Positions 27,685 to 37,458 of a DNA stretch of 64,000 nucleotides are shown piece by piece. Source of the DNA: Prevotellaceae bacterium (lineage in GTDB: Bacteria; Bacteroidota; Bacteroidia; Bacteroidales; Bacteroidaceae); contig JAQYET010000023.1 of NCBI GenBank assembly GCA_028723525.1, positions 124,001 to 188,000 of the forward strand, in the 5' to 3' direction. The position numbers and the translations under genes were made by a program. The notes under the pieces are model-generated. The model was not told where the DNA came from, did not search any database, and was given only the letters and a program-made list of their open reading frames with translations. Position 1 is the stretch's first letter. Each line of letters begins with the position of its first letter.

Positions 27685-28128
27685 TCATTCGCCCTCCTTT
27701 GCTCCTGCCTGTGGGACTTTTCCGCCCTGCACCCGCTCTGCTATGCGTTCCAAGATGTTGCGCACCTTATGGTTTACCTTTACCGAAGAGTGCAGGCGGT
27801 CGTCAATCCACACGAACGCCACGAGCAGTTTCTTTCCGGGCATTGCATCGAAGGCGGCGTTCAGTAGATGCTTGTTCAGTCGGTAAGCCTCTCTCACCTG
27901 CCTTTTCACCCGGTTGCGTTTTACGGCTCTTTTGAACATCCGCTTAGGCACACTGACCATCATCGCTGCCTCGGCATCGCCTTTCTCTTTTGGCATCATG
28001 GCATAAACCGCCCTTAGCGGGAAGGCAGACATTGCTTTGCTGTGCCCTCCGCAGAAGAGCCGGTCGATAGTTTTCTTGCTGCTGATCCGCTCTTTCTTTT
28101 CAAGTTTCGGGGCGTCGGTGATTGCCAT
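27685..28128 (-). CDS. rnpA: Ribonuclease P protein component
   Basis: 147 aa. Protein subunit of RNase P, which trims the 5' ends of pre-tRNAs. The RNR motif region reads [20 protein letters not shown] at about 79-98, and [12 protein letters not shown] is the N-terminal substrate cleft. Eighteen nt after hemD, 1 nt before yidD. The RNA subunit gene is not in this window. Confidence 0.97.
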   Translation of the reverse strand: MAITDAPKLEKKERISSKKTIDRLFCGGHSKAMSAFPLRAVYAMMPKEKGDAEAAMMVSVPKRMFKRAVKRNRVKRQVREAYRLNKHLLNAAFDAMPGKKLLVAFVWIDDRLHSSVKVNHKVRNILERIAERVQGGKVPQAGAKEGE

Positions 28129-28146
28129 AGGCAGGTGTTCCGGGGT

Positions 28147-28893
28147 TTATTCTTCTTGCTTGAGCAGGTAATGTCGGAGTGCTCCGGTCATCGACGGATG
28201 ATCTTTCGTCGGGGCTTCTATTACCACCGTGAGCCCGGCATCATGCGCAGCCTTCGCCGTTGCCGGTCCGAATGTTCCCACCGAGATGTGGTTGTATTTG
28301 TCGCCGAAGTTCTTCTTGAAAGCCGTGATGCCCGAAGGGCTGAAGAAGACTGCCATGTCGTAGTCGAACGCCGCAGCCTCTTCCTCGCTGAAGTCGTTGC
28401 TCACGGTGCGATACATCACGCACTCCTGATGTGACAGTTTCTTCGAGTCGAGCAGTTCTTTCACGCTGTTGTCGTGCACGTCGCTCATCGGTATGAGATA
28501 TTTCTCTGCCTTATGCTTTATCATAGTCGGCACGAGGTCGGTGATTTTTCCGGTGCTTCCGAAGAACACTTTGCGCTTGCGATACTGCACGTATTTCTGA
28601 ATGTAGTGTGAGATAGTTTCCGTAACGCAGAAATATTTCATTTCTTCAGGAATTTCGATTCGCATCTCTTTTGCCAACTTGAAGTAATTGTCTATGGCAT
28701 GACGCGAGGTAAACACCACTGCCGTATAACCGAGCAGACTCACCTTCTGCTGTCTGAACTCCTTGGAGGTGAGCCCTTCCACCTTTATGAAGGGGCGGAA
28801 CACAAGCTCCACGTCGAAGTCTTTGGCAATGTCGTAGTAGGGAGATTTCTCGCTTGAAGGTTGAGGTTGCGATATCAGTATCTTCTTTACCAT
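28147..28893 (-). CDS. hemD: Uroporphyrinogen-III synthase family protein
   Basis: 248 aa. The family cyclises hydroxymethylbilane to uroporphyrinogen III for haem, sirohaem and cobalamin. Two-lobed HemD pattern visible: VFTSRHAIDNYF in the first lobe, PMSDVHDNSVKELL at the hinge, and AVFFSPSGITAFKKNF and TFGPATAKAAHDAGL in the second. HemD is poorly conserved, but these stretches and the rnpA/DUF4271 neighbourhood are characteristic for Bacteroidota. Starts 4 nt after the DUF4271 gene. Confidence 0.88.
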   Translation of the reverse strand: MVKKILISQPQPSSEKSPYYDIAKDFDVELVFRPFIKVEGLTSKEFRQQKVSLLGYTAVVFTSRHAIDNYFKLAKEMRIEIPEEMKYFCVTETISHYIQKYVQYRKRKVFFGSTGKITDLVPTMIKHKAEKYLIPMSDVHDNSVKELLDSKKLSHQECVMYRTVSNDFSEEEAAAFDYDMAVFFSPSGITAFKKNFGDKYNHISVGTFGPATAKAAHDAGLTVVIEAPTKDHPSMTGALRHYLLKQEE

Positions 28894-28897
28894 CTGT

Positions 28898-29944
28898 CTA
28901 ATAATTTATTTTCAAACTGTCCACTATCATCATCATGCCTCCCACAAGTGCGAGCAGGGGCACAATTTCAAGCGTGCAAAAGTACAAAAAAATCTGCAAT
29001 CCGGGGCTGTTATTCCGAAAAAATGTTACATAACACTTGTAAAACGAGAGTATTTTAGCCAAAACCACCAGCGCAGTGGTGTAGATAAGCACCGTATGAA
29101 GCGGCAGATTGAAGTAGATGAGGAGCACTACCGCAGGGAAAAGTACCACTCCCAAGATGCTTATGACGAAGAGTTGCGACTTGAGCCACAGCCTGTTGCT
29201 CGCCATATTGAAGAAAACTCCGCTGACAAAGGTATAGGCTGCCGTCTTGAAAAGGTAATATCCGGAAGAAAGGGCGAGGAATATTGCTATCAGGGTGTAG
29301 TGTGATTTCAGTATCAATGGTTCGCTTACGGTTTCTTCCACGTAGAAAAACGCGAGCAGTGAGAACTGCAGACAGGTCACGAAAACGAGGAATAACTGGA
29401 AGCGAAGTTCCGAAGTGGTCTCGTTTTCGGTCGTGGTATTGCCGCTGCTGAAGCGGAAGAAGTTCTTTGCCTGCCGCGAAATAAGGTTGCGCGAATGTGA
29501 AAACGATATTATACCGAGGATGAAACAGGCGAGCAGAAGGCAGGTTATGAGTGTGTCGCCACGCATATTGTAGGGCACTGGGTCGCCTGCCACACCGTAA
29601 AGTCCGCCCGACAGTTCGGGATGATACATCGAGTCGCGGTCGAAGAACGACTCTTCGAAGAAAGGCTTCGCGTCTTTTGAGGTTTTAACCGAGTCGAAAG
29701 GCATGCGCAATGTGTCGGGGCGCGTGCTCAAATGCTCGCGTGTCGGGCTGAAGTTAGCCTGTATTGCCGAGTCTTGTTGTGCGGGGGTGGCATCCTTAGG
29801 CAACTGTTGCAACACCTGTTTCGGAGTGAGTCCGGCGGCAGTGCCGTCTGTGTTGTGCCCCTCCCAATGACCTGCCGACGGCTCTGCGACGGCTGACTGT
29901 CGGGCATTATGCAGAGAGTCTGCCCGTAGCAACATGCCTTTCAT
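28898..29944 (-). CDS. DUF4271 family membrane protein
   Basis: 348 aa. The N-terminal 120 residues are polar and Pro/Asp-rich; then about six or seven membrane segments follow (TCLLLACFILGIISF, FLVFVTCLQFSLLAFFYVEE, LIAIFLALSSGYYLF, VLFPAVVLLIYFNLP, LHTVLIYTTALVVLAKILSF, EIVPLLALVGGMMMIV). Matches the Bacteroidota family DUF4271, regularly found upstream of hemD. Function unknown; first gene of this group. Confidence 0.85.
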   Translation of the reverse strand: MKGMLLRADSLHNARQSAVAEPSAGHWEGHNTDGTAAGLTPKQVLQQLPKDATPAQQDSAIQANFSPTREHLSTRPDTLRMPFDSVKTSKDAKPFFEESFFDRDSMYHPELSGGLYGVAGDPVPYNMRGDTLITCLLLACFILGIISFSHSRNLISRQAKNFFRFSSGNTTTENETTSELRFQLFLVFVTCLQFSLLAFFYVEETVSEPLILKSHYTLIAIFLALSSGYYLFKTAAYTFVSGVFFNMASNRLWLKSQLFVISILGVVLFPAVVLLIYFNLPLHTVLIYTTALVVLAKILSFYKCYVTFFRNNSPGLQIFLYFCTLEIVPLLALVGGMMMIVDSLKINY

Positions 29945-30004
29945 CCTCTGTTATATAGCCTTTCGGTTTGAAACATTCCGATTATCAATCACCCACGGTT
30001 GGTG

Positions 30005-31309
30005 TCAAATAAGGAACTCTCGCCTTATCCGCTCCACCTCATCGAGTTTTTCCCACGTGAAGAGTTCCACATCGAGGGTCTTTTCATCGTGGTAGCGTGA
30101 GGAGAATGTCTTCCTTACAATCTCGTTCTGACGCCCCATGTGACCGTATGCTGCGGTCTCGAGATACATCGGCTGGCGCAGTTTCAGACATCTTTCGATG
30201 CCTTTGGGTGTGAGGTCGAACAGTTTTTCAATCCTCTCTGCAATCTCGCTGTCGTTCATTTTTACGCGCGACTTCCCGTAGGTGTTCACGTAAATATTCA
30301 GCGGTTTTGCCACTCCTATGGCGTAACTTATCTGCACCAGCATCTCGTCTGCCACCCCTGCAGCCACCATGTTCTTGGCAATGTGCCTTGCAGCGTATGC
30401 CGCCGAGCGGTCAACCTTGCTCGAGTCTTTTCCCGAGAATGCTCCTCCTCCGTGCGCGCCCTTGCCTCCGTAGGTATCCACTATTATCTTTCGCCCGGTG
30501 AGCCCGGTGTCTCCGTTAGGTCCTCCGATTACGAATTTACCCGTAGGATTTACGTGATATATTATGTCATCGTTGAATAAGTCGAGCACCTTTTGGCTGT
30601 GGATGCCCGCCTTGACACGCGGCACGAGGATGTTCTTCACGTCATCTCGTATGCGGTCGAGCATCAGAGCGTCTGCCTCTTCCTGACTTCCCGCCTCTTG
30701 TGCTGATATGAACTCGTCGTGCTGTGTTGACACAACGATGGTATGTATGCGCTGTGGCACTCCCTCATCGCTATACTCTATCGTCACCTGACTCTTGGAA
30801 TCGGGTCGCAGATAGGTCATTTCCCTACCCTCCCTTCGTATCTCCGCGAGTTCGGACATGAGGCGATGTGCAAGGTCGAGCGACACCGGCATGTAGTTTT
30901 CTGTTTCGTTAACGGCGTATCCGAACATCATTCCTTGGTCGCCTGCGCCTTGGTCTTCGGCGGTGTTTCCACAGCCTTTGAGTTCTTTGTCAACACCTCT
31001 GTTTATGTCGCCGCTCTGCTCATGTATGGCAGAAAGTATGCCGCATGAGTCGCCGTCGAACTTATATTCACTCTTGGTGTAGCCAATCTTGTTGATTGTT
31101 TTTCGCGCAACAGTTTCCAAATCGATGTAAACATCACTGCGCACTTCGCCCATTATCACCACCTGTCCTGTGGTAACGAATGACTCTATAGCGCAGCGGG
31201 CTTTTTCGTCGTAGGCCAGAAACTGGTCGAGTAGCGCGTCAGAAATCTGATCAGCCACTTTGTCGGGATGTCCTTCCGAAACGGATTCGGATGAGAATAG
31301 ATATGCCAT
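30005..31309 (-). CDS. metK: S-adenosylmethionine synthase
   Basis: Makes SAM from methionine and ATP. 434 aa from the ATG at 31309 (MAYLFSSESVSEGHPDKVAD); an in-frame start 15 codons upstream is unlikely because conservation begins here. Signatures: GAGDQGMMFGYA (about 118-129) and GGGAFSGKDSSKVDRSAAY (about 285-303). Slightly longer than the usual 385-400 aa, as in other Bacteroidota MetK with an insert near residues 190-230. Monocistronic. Confidence 0.98.
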   Translation of the reverse strand: MAYLFSSESVSEGHPDKVADQISDALLDQFLAYDEKARCAIESFVTTGQVVIMGEVRSDVYIDLETVARKTINKIGYTKSEYKFDGDSCGILSAIHEQSGDINRGVDKELKGCGNTAEDQGAGDQGMMFGYAVNETENYMPVSLDLAHRLMSELAEIRREGREMTYLRPDSKSQVTIEYSDEGVPQRIHTIVVSTQHDEFISAQEAGSQEEADALMLDRIRDDVKNILVPRVKAGIHSQKVLDLFNDDIIYHVNPTGKFVIGGPNGDTGLTGRKIIVDTYGGKGAHGGGAFSGKDSSKVDRSAAYAARHIAKNMVAAGVADEMLVQISYAIGVAKPLNIYVNTYGKSRVKMNDSEIAERIEKLFDLTPKGIERCLKLRQPMYLETAAYGHMGRQNEIVRKTFSSRYHDEKTLDVELFTWEKLDEVERIRREFLI

Positions 31310-31574
31310 TTGCTTTGCTTGATTAAAAACAGTAAATTGATTTGTCGGGGGCAAAGGTACGAAAAAAACGCGACAAGGTTGTTATAAGTAATGATAAATT
31401 TAGTTATTTGCAGCGGAGGAGGGAGAGGATTGGCGTGTTTTTGACACGAAGACATAAATGGTGTCAGACAGAAAGACAAAAATTTTTCGCCGGAAAGACA
31501 TAATTTTTTTCTTGGAAGTCTTATGTCTTTATGGCGAGTTCGCCACAATGGAATATTTGCTCGCGGTCAACAAC

Positions 31575-31609
31575 AAAAAAGCCGACCGTTTTCGGCGGTC
31601 GGCTTTTTT
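31575..31609 (-). terminator. Terminator of the M16 peptidase gene
   Basis: AAAAAAGCCGACCG pairs with CGGTCGGCTTTTTT around a 7-nt loop, 6 nt past the stop codon. Works on the minus strand and, given the T-run, on the plus strand too. Confidence 0.9.
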
Positions 31610-31614
31610 ATTTA

Positions 31615-34440
31615 TTACTTCTCGGGAGTCATTATAACTCTGATTTCATTGCCTGAAGCAAGGAGTCGCTTGAGGAAGTCTGCTATCTTCTCCGGTGTGA
31701 GTTCGCTCACAGCCTTCTTGTAGTTGGTGTTGAGGTCAACACCAGTCCATACATACTCATCAATCACATTCATCCAGTGACCGTTGTTCTTGAGCATGAT
31801 GTCGGCGTTCTTGAGCATGTTTTCCTTTACCTTGGCAACCTTGTCTTCGTCAACCTTGATAGAGTTGTCGGCAATGCCTTTCGCCATAAGAGCGATTGCC
31901 GTTCCTGCCTTTTCGGGATCCATCGGGCAGTAAGCCTGCATCACTGCGAACACATTGTCGTTCTGACGGCTCAGTCCGCCACCTGCATTCACCGAATAAG
32001 CGGCACTTGCGTCTTCGCGAATATCCTTCAGATAAACCATTGAGAGCACCTGTCCGGCAGCATCTACGAGCGCCTCGTTCTCCACGTTGTAAGGCATCTT
32101 GGTGTGCCAGAACATGAATGCGGTTGCCTTTGGAGTGTCCATCTTGCGTGAGAAAAGGTTAGTAACCTTTCCTGTGGGGTAAAGATTCATCGGCTTGCTT
32201 GTCTCAACATTCTTTGAAGAAGGCAGCGAAGCGATGTACTGTTCGATGAGCGGGCGTATTGTAGCTTCGTCGTAGTTGCCCACGAAGTAGAACACGAAAC
32301 CGCGTGCATTGCCGTAGCATTCTTTCCAAATCTGCATGATACGGTCGTAGCTTATCTTAGGAAGGTCTGACTTGTCGCTCGGTGCGAAGCGCGGGTTACG
32401 TCCGTAGAGGGTGAACACGAGCGAGTCGCTATATACAGCCTCGGGTGTGAGTCCCTTGTTAGAGAGCATCAGGTCGAGTTGTTGCATCATAGAGTTGTAA
32501 GAGTCTTCGTCCTTAGAGACGTTGGTGAAGTTGAGGTAAACGAGCTGCATCAGTGTCTCTATGTCCTTGGGAACGCAGTGTCCTGAGAGTGCCTTGTCGA
32601 AGTTGCTCAGTCCGAGACTCACTGAAACCTGCTTTCCGTAGAGAGCCTTCTGGAGTTCGGTGTTTGAGAAGTTGCCCAGTCCGCTCTGTGCAATCACGCC
32701 GTCGAAGTAGTTCAGGTTGATGAAATCATTTTCTCCGTAGTTGCTCTTTCCGCCCTTGGCAATGGCTTGGAAGCGTATCTCGTCATTCTTGAAATCGGTC
32801 TTCTTCAGCACCACCTTGGCACCGTTGCTGAGCTCAAGTTCCTTATATCCGAGCACGTTATTCTCCTTCTCCTTGACTATTTTACCAGCCTTCGGCATTT
32901 TGTCGGGAGCGATGAGCGGCTCGTTCTTGGTGTTGTCAACGTAAGCCTCAAGTGTCTCGGCGCGCACGCCGTTCACTGCTTCAGCCATCTGTGCCGTTGT
33001 GGGCAGCACCTTTCCTTCCTTTTCGCGTGCCATTATAGACACCACGAGGTTTGAGTCTTTCTCGCTGATGAGTTCCTTTGCATATTCGTTCATCACGTCA
33101 ACGTTAATCATCGGAGATGCGAGGAGCTGACTCATAATCTGATACTTCGTCTCGATTGACGGGATTGGGTCCTTGTCGAGATAGTGGTCGCGGTAAGCGT
33201 TACCGAAAACAGAGTTGTTCACCTTGTCGCGGTTGTTGTATTCCTTCTCAAGTTGGCTGAGATATTCTGCCTTGACGCGGTCATATTCGCCGGGTGTAAA
33301 TCCGAACCGGCGCACGCGCAGAGCCTCGCGATAGATTGCTGCGAGAGCCTCCAAGTCCTTATCATCCTTTGCAAAAGCCTGCATTTCGAAGTTATCCTTC
33401 GTCTTTGAGAAGATGTAGGTTCCGTCTGCTGCCGACGCGCCGATGAACGGGCAGTCTGCTTTCTTTGAGAGTTCCTCCAGTCGGAGGTTCATCATCATTG
33501 ATATCATCTGCTTTGCATACTGGTCGAGCAGGTAGCCGATGTCACCCTTTTCCTCGTCTTTCACAGGGTCGTGCTTCATCATTATGTTCACGATTGAGAA
33601 CTGCTGTTCCTTGTCTTTGTCGATCACATATATTGCCTCGGCATTGTCGGGCACCGGTTCTGCCACCACCTGAGCAGCGTCTGCCGGCACCACTGCGTCT
33701 TTCCAGAGGTCTTTTATCACAGCCTCCACGTGGTCAACGTCAACGTTTCCCACCACGATGATGGCCTGATTGTCCGGACGATACCACTTGCGGTAGTATG
33801 CGCGGAGTGCCTCCGGGTCGAAGTTATCCACCACTTCCATTAGTCCGATGGGCAGACGCTCGCCGTACTTACATCCGGGATAGAGTTTCGGGAGCATCCT
33901 CTCATACATACGCATGGTCGGTCCTGACCCCATCTGCCATTCCTGATGTATCACACCGCGCTCCTTGTCTATTTCCTTTGTGTCGAGAGTGAGTCCGTTA
34001 GACCAGTCCTTCAGTATCAGGATACAGGAGTCTATCGCTGTGGCGCGCGCCGTGGGCACGTTGCAGATGCGATACACTGTCTGGTCTATCGAGGTGTAGG
34101 CATTGAGGTCGCTGCCGAACTCCACGCCCAGCGAGCGGGTGTATTCCAGAAGTGTTGAGTCGGGGAAGTGCTCCGAACCGTTGAACGCCATGTGCTCAAG
34201 GAAGTGCGCCAGACCGCGCTGGTCTTCGTTCTCCTGAATCGAGCCTACACGCTGTGCGATGTAGAAGTTTGCCTTGTTCTCAGGCCAGTTGTTGTAACGA
34301 ATGTAGTACGTCAGCCCATTGTCGAGCTTACCTATGCGCACATTTTGATCCTGTGGGATAGGAGGCATCTGCTGAGCCTTCATCGCCGTAGCACCTACTA
34401 CGAAGAGGGCTGCAGCAAGAAAAATTCTTTTTAGTTTCAT
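31615..34440 (-). CDS. M16 family zinc metallopeptidase
   Basis: 941 aa with signal peptide (ATAMKAQ). The inverted zinc motif HxxEH is HFLEH, in RGLAHFLEHMAFNG near residues 80-93. Two M16 core repeats can be read: the active one (about 35-260) with the downstream Glu region ERGVIHQEWQMGSG, and inactive-type partner domains (about 560-935: YFDGVIAQSGLGNF, FYFVGNYDEATIRPLIEQY). By family a periplasmic pitrilysin-type enzyme degrading peptides. Monocistronic, with a strong terminator. Confidence 0.92.
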   Translation of the reverse strand: MKLKRIFLAAALFVVGATAMKAQQMPPIPQDQNVRIGKLDNGLTYYIRYNNWPENKANFYIAQRVGSIQENEDQRGLAHFLEHMAFNGSEHFPDSTLLEYTRSLGVEFGSDLNAYTSIDQTVYRICNVPTARATAIDSCILILKDWSNGLTLDTKEIDKERGVIHQEWQMGSGPTMRMYERMLPKLYPGCKYGERLPIGLMEVVDNFDPEALRAYYRKWYRPDNQAIIVVGNVDVDHVEAVIKDLWKDAVVPADAAQVVAEPVPDNAEAIYVIDKDKEQQFSIVNIMMKHDPVKDEEKGDIGYLLDQYAKQMISMMMNLRLEELSKKADCPFIGASAADGTYIFSKTKDNFEMQAFAKDDKDLEALAAIYREALRVRRFGFTPGEYDRVKAEYLSQLEKEYNNRDKVNNSVFGNAYRDHYLDKDPIPSIETKYQIMSQLLASPMINVDVMNEYAKELISEKDSNLVVSIMAREKEGKVLPTTAQMAEAVNGVRAETLEAYVDNTKNEPLIAPDKMPKAGKIVKEKENNVLGYKELELSNGAKVVLKKTDFKNDEIRFQAIAKGGKSNYGENDFINLNYFDGVIAQSGLGNFSNTELQKALYGKQVSVSLGLSNFDKALSGHCVPKDIETLMQLVYLNFTNVSKDEDSYNSMMQQLDLMLSNKGLTPEAVYSDSLVFTLYGRNPRFAPSDKSDLPKISYDRIMQIWKECYGNARGFVFYFVGNYDEATIRPLIEQYIASLPSSKNVETSKPMNLYPTGKVTNLFSRKMDTPKATAFMFWHTKMPYNVENEALVDAAGQVLSMVYLKDIREDASAAYSVNAGGGLSRQNDNVFAVMQAYCPMDPEKAGTAIALMAKGIADNSIKVDEDKVAKVKENMLKNADIMLKNNGHWMNVIDEYVWTGVDLNTNYKKAVSELTPEKIADFLKRLLASGNEIRVIMTPEK

Positions 34441-34683
34441 ACTTTTTGTTTATTAAAAGATTTTATCTCAATTATTATAAAATTCGAATTATGCTTGCAA
34501 ATTTAGCAAAATATTCTTTAAACACCCACTTTTTGCTCTTTTTTATTGCATTCTCGTGATTATTATAGAGAGATGAGCTGCGAAGTGGGAACGTTGAGCG
34601 AGTGTGGGAGGAGCGTGCGTTGGCAGCTTTCTTAGGATGAGAGATTGCCTTTGGCGTGACGAGCGCATGTCTGTGGGTTCGTA

Positions 34684-34763
34684 AATTCGGCGAAATTGCA
34701 AACCAAATTCGGCGAAATTGCTTTATAAAATCGGCGATTTTGGTCGACAAAATCGGCGAGATT
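34684..34763. repeat. 22-bp-period quasi-palindrome array, copy 3
   Basis: Cores at 34685, 34707, 34729 and 34751: ATTCGGCGAAA twice, AATCGGCGATT, AATCGGCGAGA; exact 22-bp period. Spacers GCAAACCA, GCTTTATA, GGTCGACA. It lies in the 472-bp tandem gap between the TraB/GumN and M16 genes (both minus); the remainder of that gap shows no gene. Confidence 0.95.
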
Positions 34764-34912
34764 ACTTCCCTGCAGTTAGTCAATATATGAGTTCAGGGGC
34801 ATATACAGCATTCCTGTTTATGGTCTTTCAGAAGTGGCAAGTACTTTTTCTGCCGCATATCCCCGAACCTCATATACTCTCTTTGTCAGTCATTCGCTGC
34901 CCGCGGCACTGC

Positions 34913-35827
34913 TTATTTCACTCCCGTCACCGTGTATCCGGCTTTCCGGAGCCCTTCTATCACGCCCTTTTCGCCCACGAGATGCGCTGCTCCCACGGCG
35001 AAGAACGTCGGCTTCTGCTTCATAATCATCGGCATCTGTGCCAGCCAGTTGCGGTTGCGATTATATATCAGTCGGTCGTTCTCTTCATCGGTGGCGTCGC
35101 ACGAGGTGTTGAGTTTCTCGTCCATCACCTCTTTTATACTGTCGAGGTTCTGCGTGTAGTATGCCTTCGCGAGGCGTTCCGCGAGCATGTACATATAGTC
35201 GTAGTTGTCGCACAAGCACATCAGTCGTTCCATCTGTCGTTCCATCGATGTGCCCTTATACAGGGTTTCTGTTTGGAAGTCAAGAGTTTCGAGTCCTTTC
35301 ACAGGCTTGCCCTCCTGCTGCGCCAGTTTCTGAAAGTAGCCGTCGAAGGGGTTTGTCATGTCGAAGTCGGGACTGTGCTTCAGAGCCATCAGCAGCGACA
35401 GTTGAGTCTCAAGGGCTGCCGGGGTGATGTTGTCGAGCTGCATTTTCACCATAGGGTTGGTGAGGTCGGCTCCCATAAGTTTGTTCAGGGTGGAGTTGAG
35501 TTTCGCCAACTGCTCTTCGTTGAGCAGTGTCGAGAGCGTTGCCCCGTCGCCTAACATCATTGCCTTCTGCATGTTCATCAGTTTCTCGGGGTTCATCATT
35601 TCCGTCATGTCGAGTTCTCCGCACACCTGTTCGGTGTTGTTGAGCGCGTCGTAAACTCCGCTGATGCTGTCTGCAAACGACACCGGCGCGATGTGGAATG
35701 TACCGACGATGTAGCTGTCTTGGCTCAGTCCGTTGCCGGAGATGCGGTAAAGCAACTGTGCGTTTGCACCGACCGCTGCCGCTGTAACGAGCAGCAACGT
35801 GAACATTAGTTTTCTCATTTTATTCAT
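34913..35827 (-). CDS. TraB/GumN family protein
   Basis: 304 aa from the ATG at 35827 (MNKMRKLMFTLLL), chosen because it opens a signal peptide ending GANAQ; the frame extends 16 codons further without such character. Family pattern: SYIVGTFHIAP (about 35-45), CGELDMTEM, KGLETLDFQTE and the C-terminal FFAVGAAHLVGEKGVIEGLR. The conserved GTxH, GE and GAxHL residues fit the proposed metallopeptidase site of TraB/GumN proteins. Exported; substrate unknown. Confidence 0.88.
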   Translation of the reverse strand: MNKMRKLMFTLLLVTAAAVGANAQLLYRISGNGLSQDSYIVGTFHIAPVSFADSISGVYDALNNTEQVCGELDMTEMMNPEKLMNMQKAMMLGDGATLSTLLNEEQLAKLNSTLNKLMGADLTNPMVKMQLDNITPAALETQLSLLMALKHSPDFDMTNPFDGYFQKLAQQEGKPVKGLETLDFQTETLYKGTSMERQMERLMCLCDNYDYMYMLAERLAKAYYTQNLDSIKEVMDEKLNTSCDATDEENDRLIYNRNRNWLAQMPMIMKQKPTFFAVGAAHLVGEKGVIEGLRKAGYTVTGVK

Positions 35828-35881
35828 ACTTGTTGTTTTTTCTGTTTTCATATTCATTGTTGTTTCTTGCATCATCGGCTA

Positions 35882-36091
35882 TCATTCGTCGCGATATTCC
35901 AGTATGTCTCCGGGCTGACAGCCCAGTTCGCGGCATATCGACTCAAGTGTGGTGAAGCGTATTGCCTTTGCCTTGCCGGTTTTCAGTATCGACAGGTTGG
36001 CTTGGGTGAGCCCTATCCTTTCGGAAAGTTCGCCCAGTCCCACTTTCTTCTTCGCCATCTCTACGTCTAAATTCACTATTATATTACCCAT
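35882..36091 (-). CDS. YozG-type XRE regulator
   Basis: 69 aa, nearly all helix-turn-helix: MAKKKVGLGELSERIGLTQA, NLSILKTGKAKAIRF, TLESICRELGCQPGDIL. This small Cro/C1 type is typically paired with a DUF2975 membrane protein, as here (53 nt downstream of the DUF2975 gene). Probably regulates its own unit; target not shown. Confidence 0.9.
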   Translation of the reverse strand: MGNIIVNLDVEMAKKKVGLGELSERIGLTQANLSILKTGKAKAIRFTTLESICRELGCQPGDILEYRDE

Positions 36092-36144
36092 GTCATTCCT
36101 GTTTTTTGTACTTTTCCGCCATGTTTCTTCATGACAATGACGGC

Positions 36145-36762
36145 TTAAACCACCTGTTCGAGTTCTTCTTTCTGCTGCACTCCGATGCCGAATATCTGCA
36201 CCATGAGCAGAAGCAACAGTCCGGGAAGCATCGATGGAAGTTGCACTATGGCGTAGGAGTAGTTGTATTTATAGCCTTGCGGTTCGAATAAGTCTGACGA
36301 GACGTGCACAATATACACTATAATAACCATCATCAGCACGCTCGACACCAGCGACGACCAGCCTGCCATGCGCAGCAGTCGTGTGGTTTTCCACGTGAAT
36401 ACCCTGCCTTTGTTTATGGCGATTACGAACCTTATGAGATAGACTATGAACATGAACCACGCCACTAAGCCAATTATCGTGACGGGAAGGATAAAGAAGA
36501 GTTGCATCGCCTTTTCTTTATTGTGCTCAAGGAACGTGTTTTCGATTACCGCCTCCTTCACCCATGCCTTCACCTCCGAGCCTGTATTGCTGTCGGTGAG
36601 CGTCACCATGTTGTCGTCGCCGATATGCGTTGGCACAACATAGACAGACATCATCGAACTGGAATTGTCTGCCGAGAAGAACAACTCGATGAACTGCGAC
36701 AGCGTCATTGCCACCGTGAAGACGAGTATCACAATACATAGTATGTTCATTTTCTTTCTCAT
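36145..36762 (-). CDS. DUF2975 membrane protein
   Basis: 205 aa from the ATG at 36762 (MRKKMNILC). Four membrane segments: about 5-25, 90-113, 128-152 and 178-197. Between the first two lies a Ser/Asp-rich extracytoplasmic stretch. The charged loop FVIAINKGRVFTWKTTRLLR between helices 2 and 3 is the family signature. Function unknown; paired with the YozG-type regulator. Confidence 0.85.
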   Translation of the reverse strand: MRKKMNILCIVILVFTVAMTLSQFIELFFSADNSSSMMSVYVVPTHIGDDNMVTLTDSNTGSEVKAWVKEAVIENTFLEHNKEKAMQLFFILPVTIIGLVAWFMFIVYLIRFVIAINKGRVFTWKTTRLLRMAGWSSLVSSVLMMVIIVYIVHVSSDLFEPQGYKYNYSYAIVQLPSMLPGLLLLLMVQIFGIGVQQKEELEQVV

Positions 36763-37458
36763 AAGAATGCTATGTTTTTTCTTTCGTTTATTGATATTTA
36801 TATCTTTCTTATAGTTATTCGATATGCAAAAGTAGGTGTTTGGCATGAAATGCGCAAATATTTCGCAATAAAATTTTATCGAAAAACAATAATTTAACAC
36901 TACGAAACAATATCTTCCTCATTACACCTTATTATATATAGGGGCTTGGGGAGGCGATCAGCGCGGTGGAGACCGTGATGTAATAAACAACAAAAGGGGA
37001 GTCCCGACTGCGGAACTCCCCACTTAACCCTAACCGGTAATCAGACCTTTGAGCTGTACCGAATGTTTAATCGTTCTTTCTCACGACTGATAATCCGAGA
37101 TAATCAGCGCATTCCCTGATGACCGATTGGGGTTTGGAAACAAAAAAAGAGGGCGATATGAATCTCTCACTTCGACCTCCTGAAAACTTCAGCGAGTGCA
37201 AGTCTTGCCTAAAGTAACAATGCAAAGCATCATAATAATAATGACAGCGACTCACTCCACGCCTATTCCAAAATCTAATAACATAATCTTTACCTTAAAT
37301 CTATCAAACTACTAACCTATGAAAACTTTTCGATGTATCCTCACGAACACGCTGCAAAGATAATCAGTTTTTATGAATTGCGCAAGAGTTAGTGTCAAAA
37401 AATGATGTTTTTTCACAAACATTTTGACATAAATCAACGATTAAGGTGTTATTTCTTT
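36763..37458. other. 696-bp gap with no protein gene; possible minus-strand RNA
   Basis: No convincing open frame. There is an imperfect hairpin just past the cysS stop (TGTCAAAA near 37391 with TTTTGACA near 37422), and a strong hairpin at 36996-37021 whose T-run is on the minus strand. A minus transcript of up to about 350 nt between them would be ended by the latter. I recognise no known RNA family. Confidence 0.35.
36991..37021 (-). terminator. Minus-strand terminator without an assigned gene
   Basis: GGGGAGT (36996-37002) pairs with ACTCCCC (37015-37021), with CCG/CGG inside; on the minus strand TTTTG follows. It is 438 nt past the cysS stop. Confidence 0.6.

Noticed and set aside
31310..31574. 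Repeated AGACA/ATGTCTTT pieces between metK and the M16 gene
   Set aside because: Short, irregular and of low complexity; no stable structure or consistent period could be read.
37067..37255. 62-codon minus-strand frame
   Set aside because: No domain, start inside an AT-rich stretch, and composition unlike coding neighbours; treated as part of a non-coding region.
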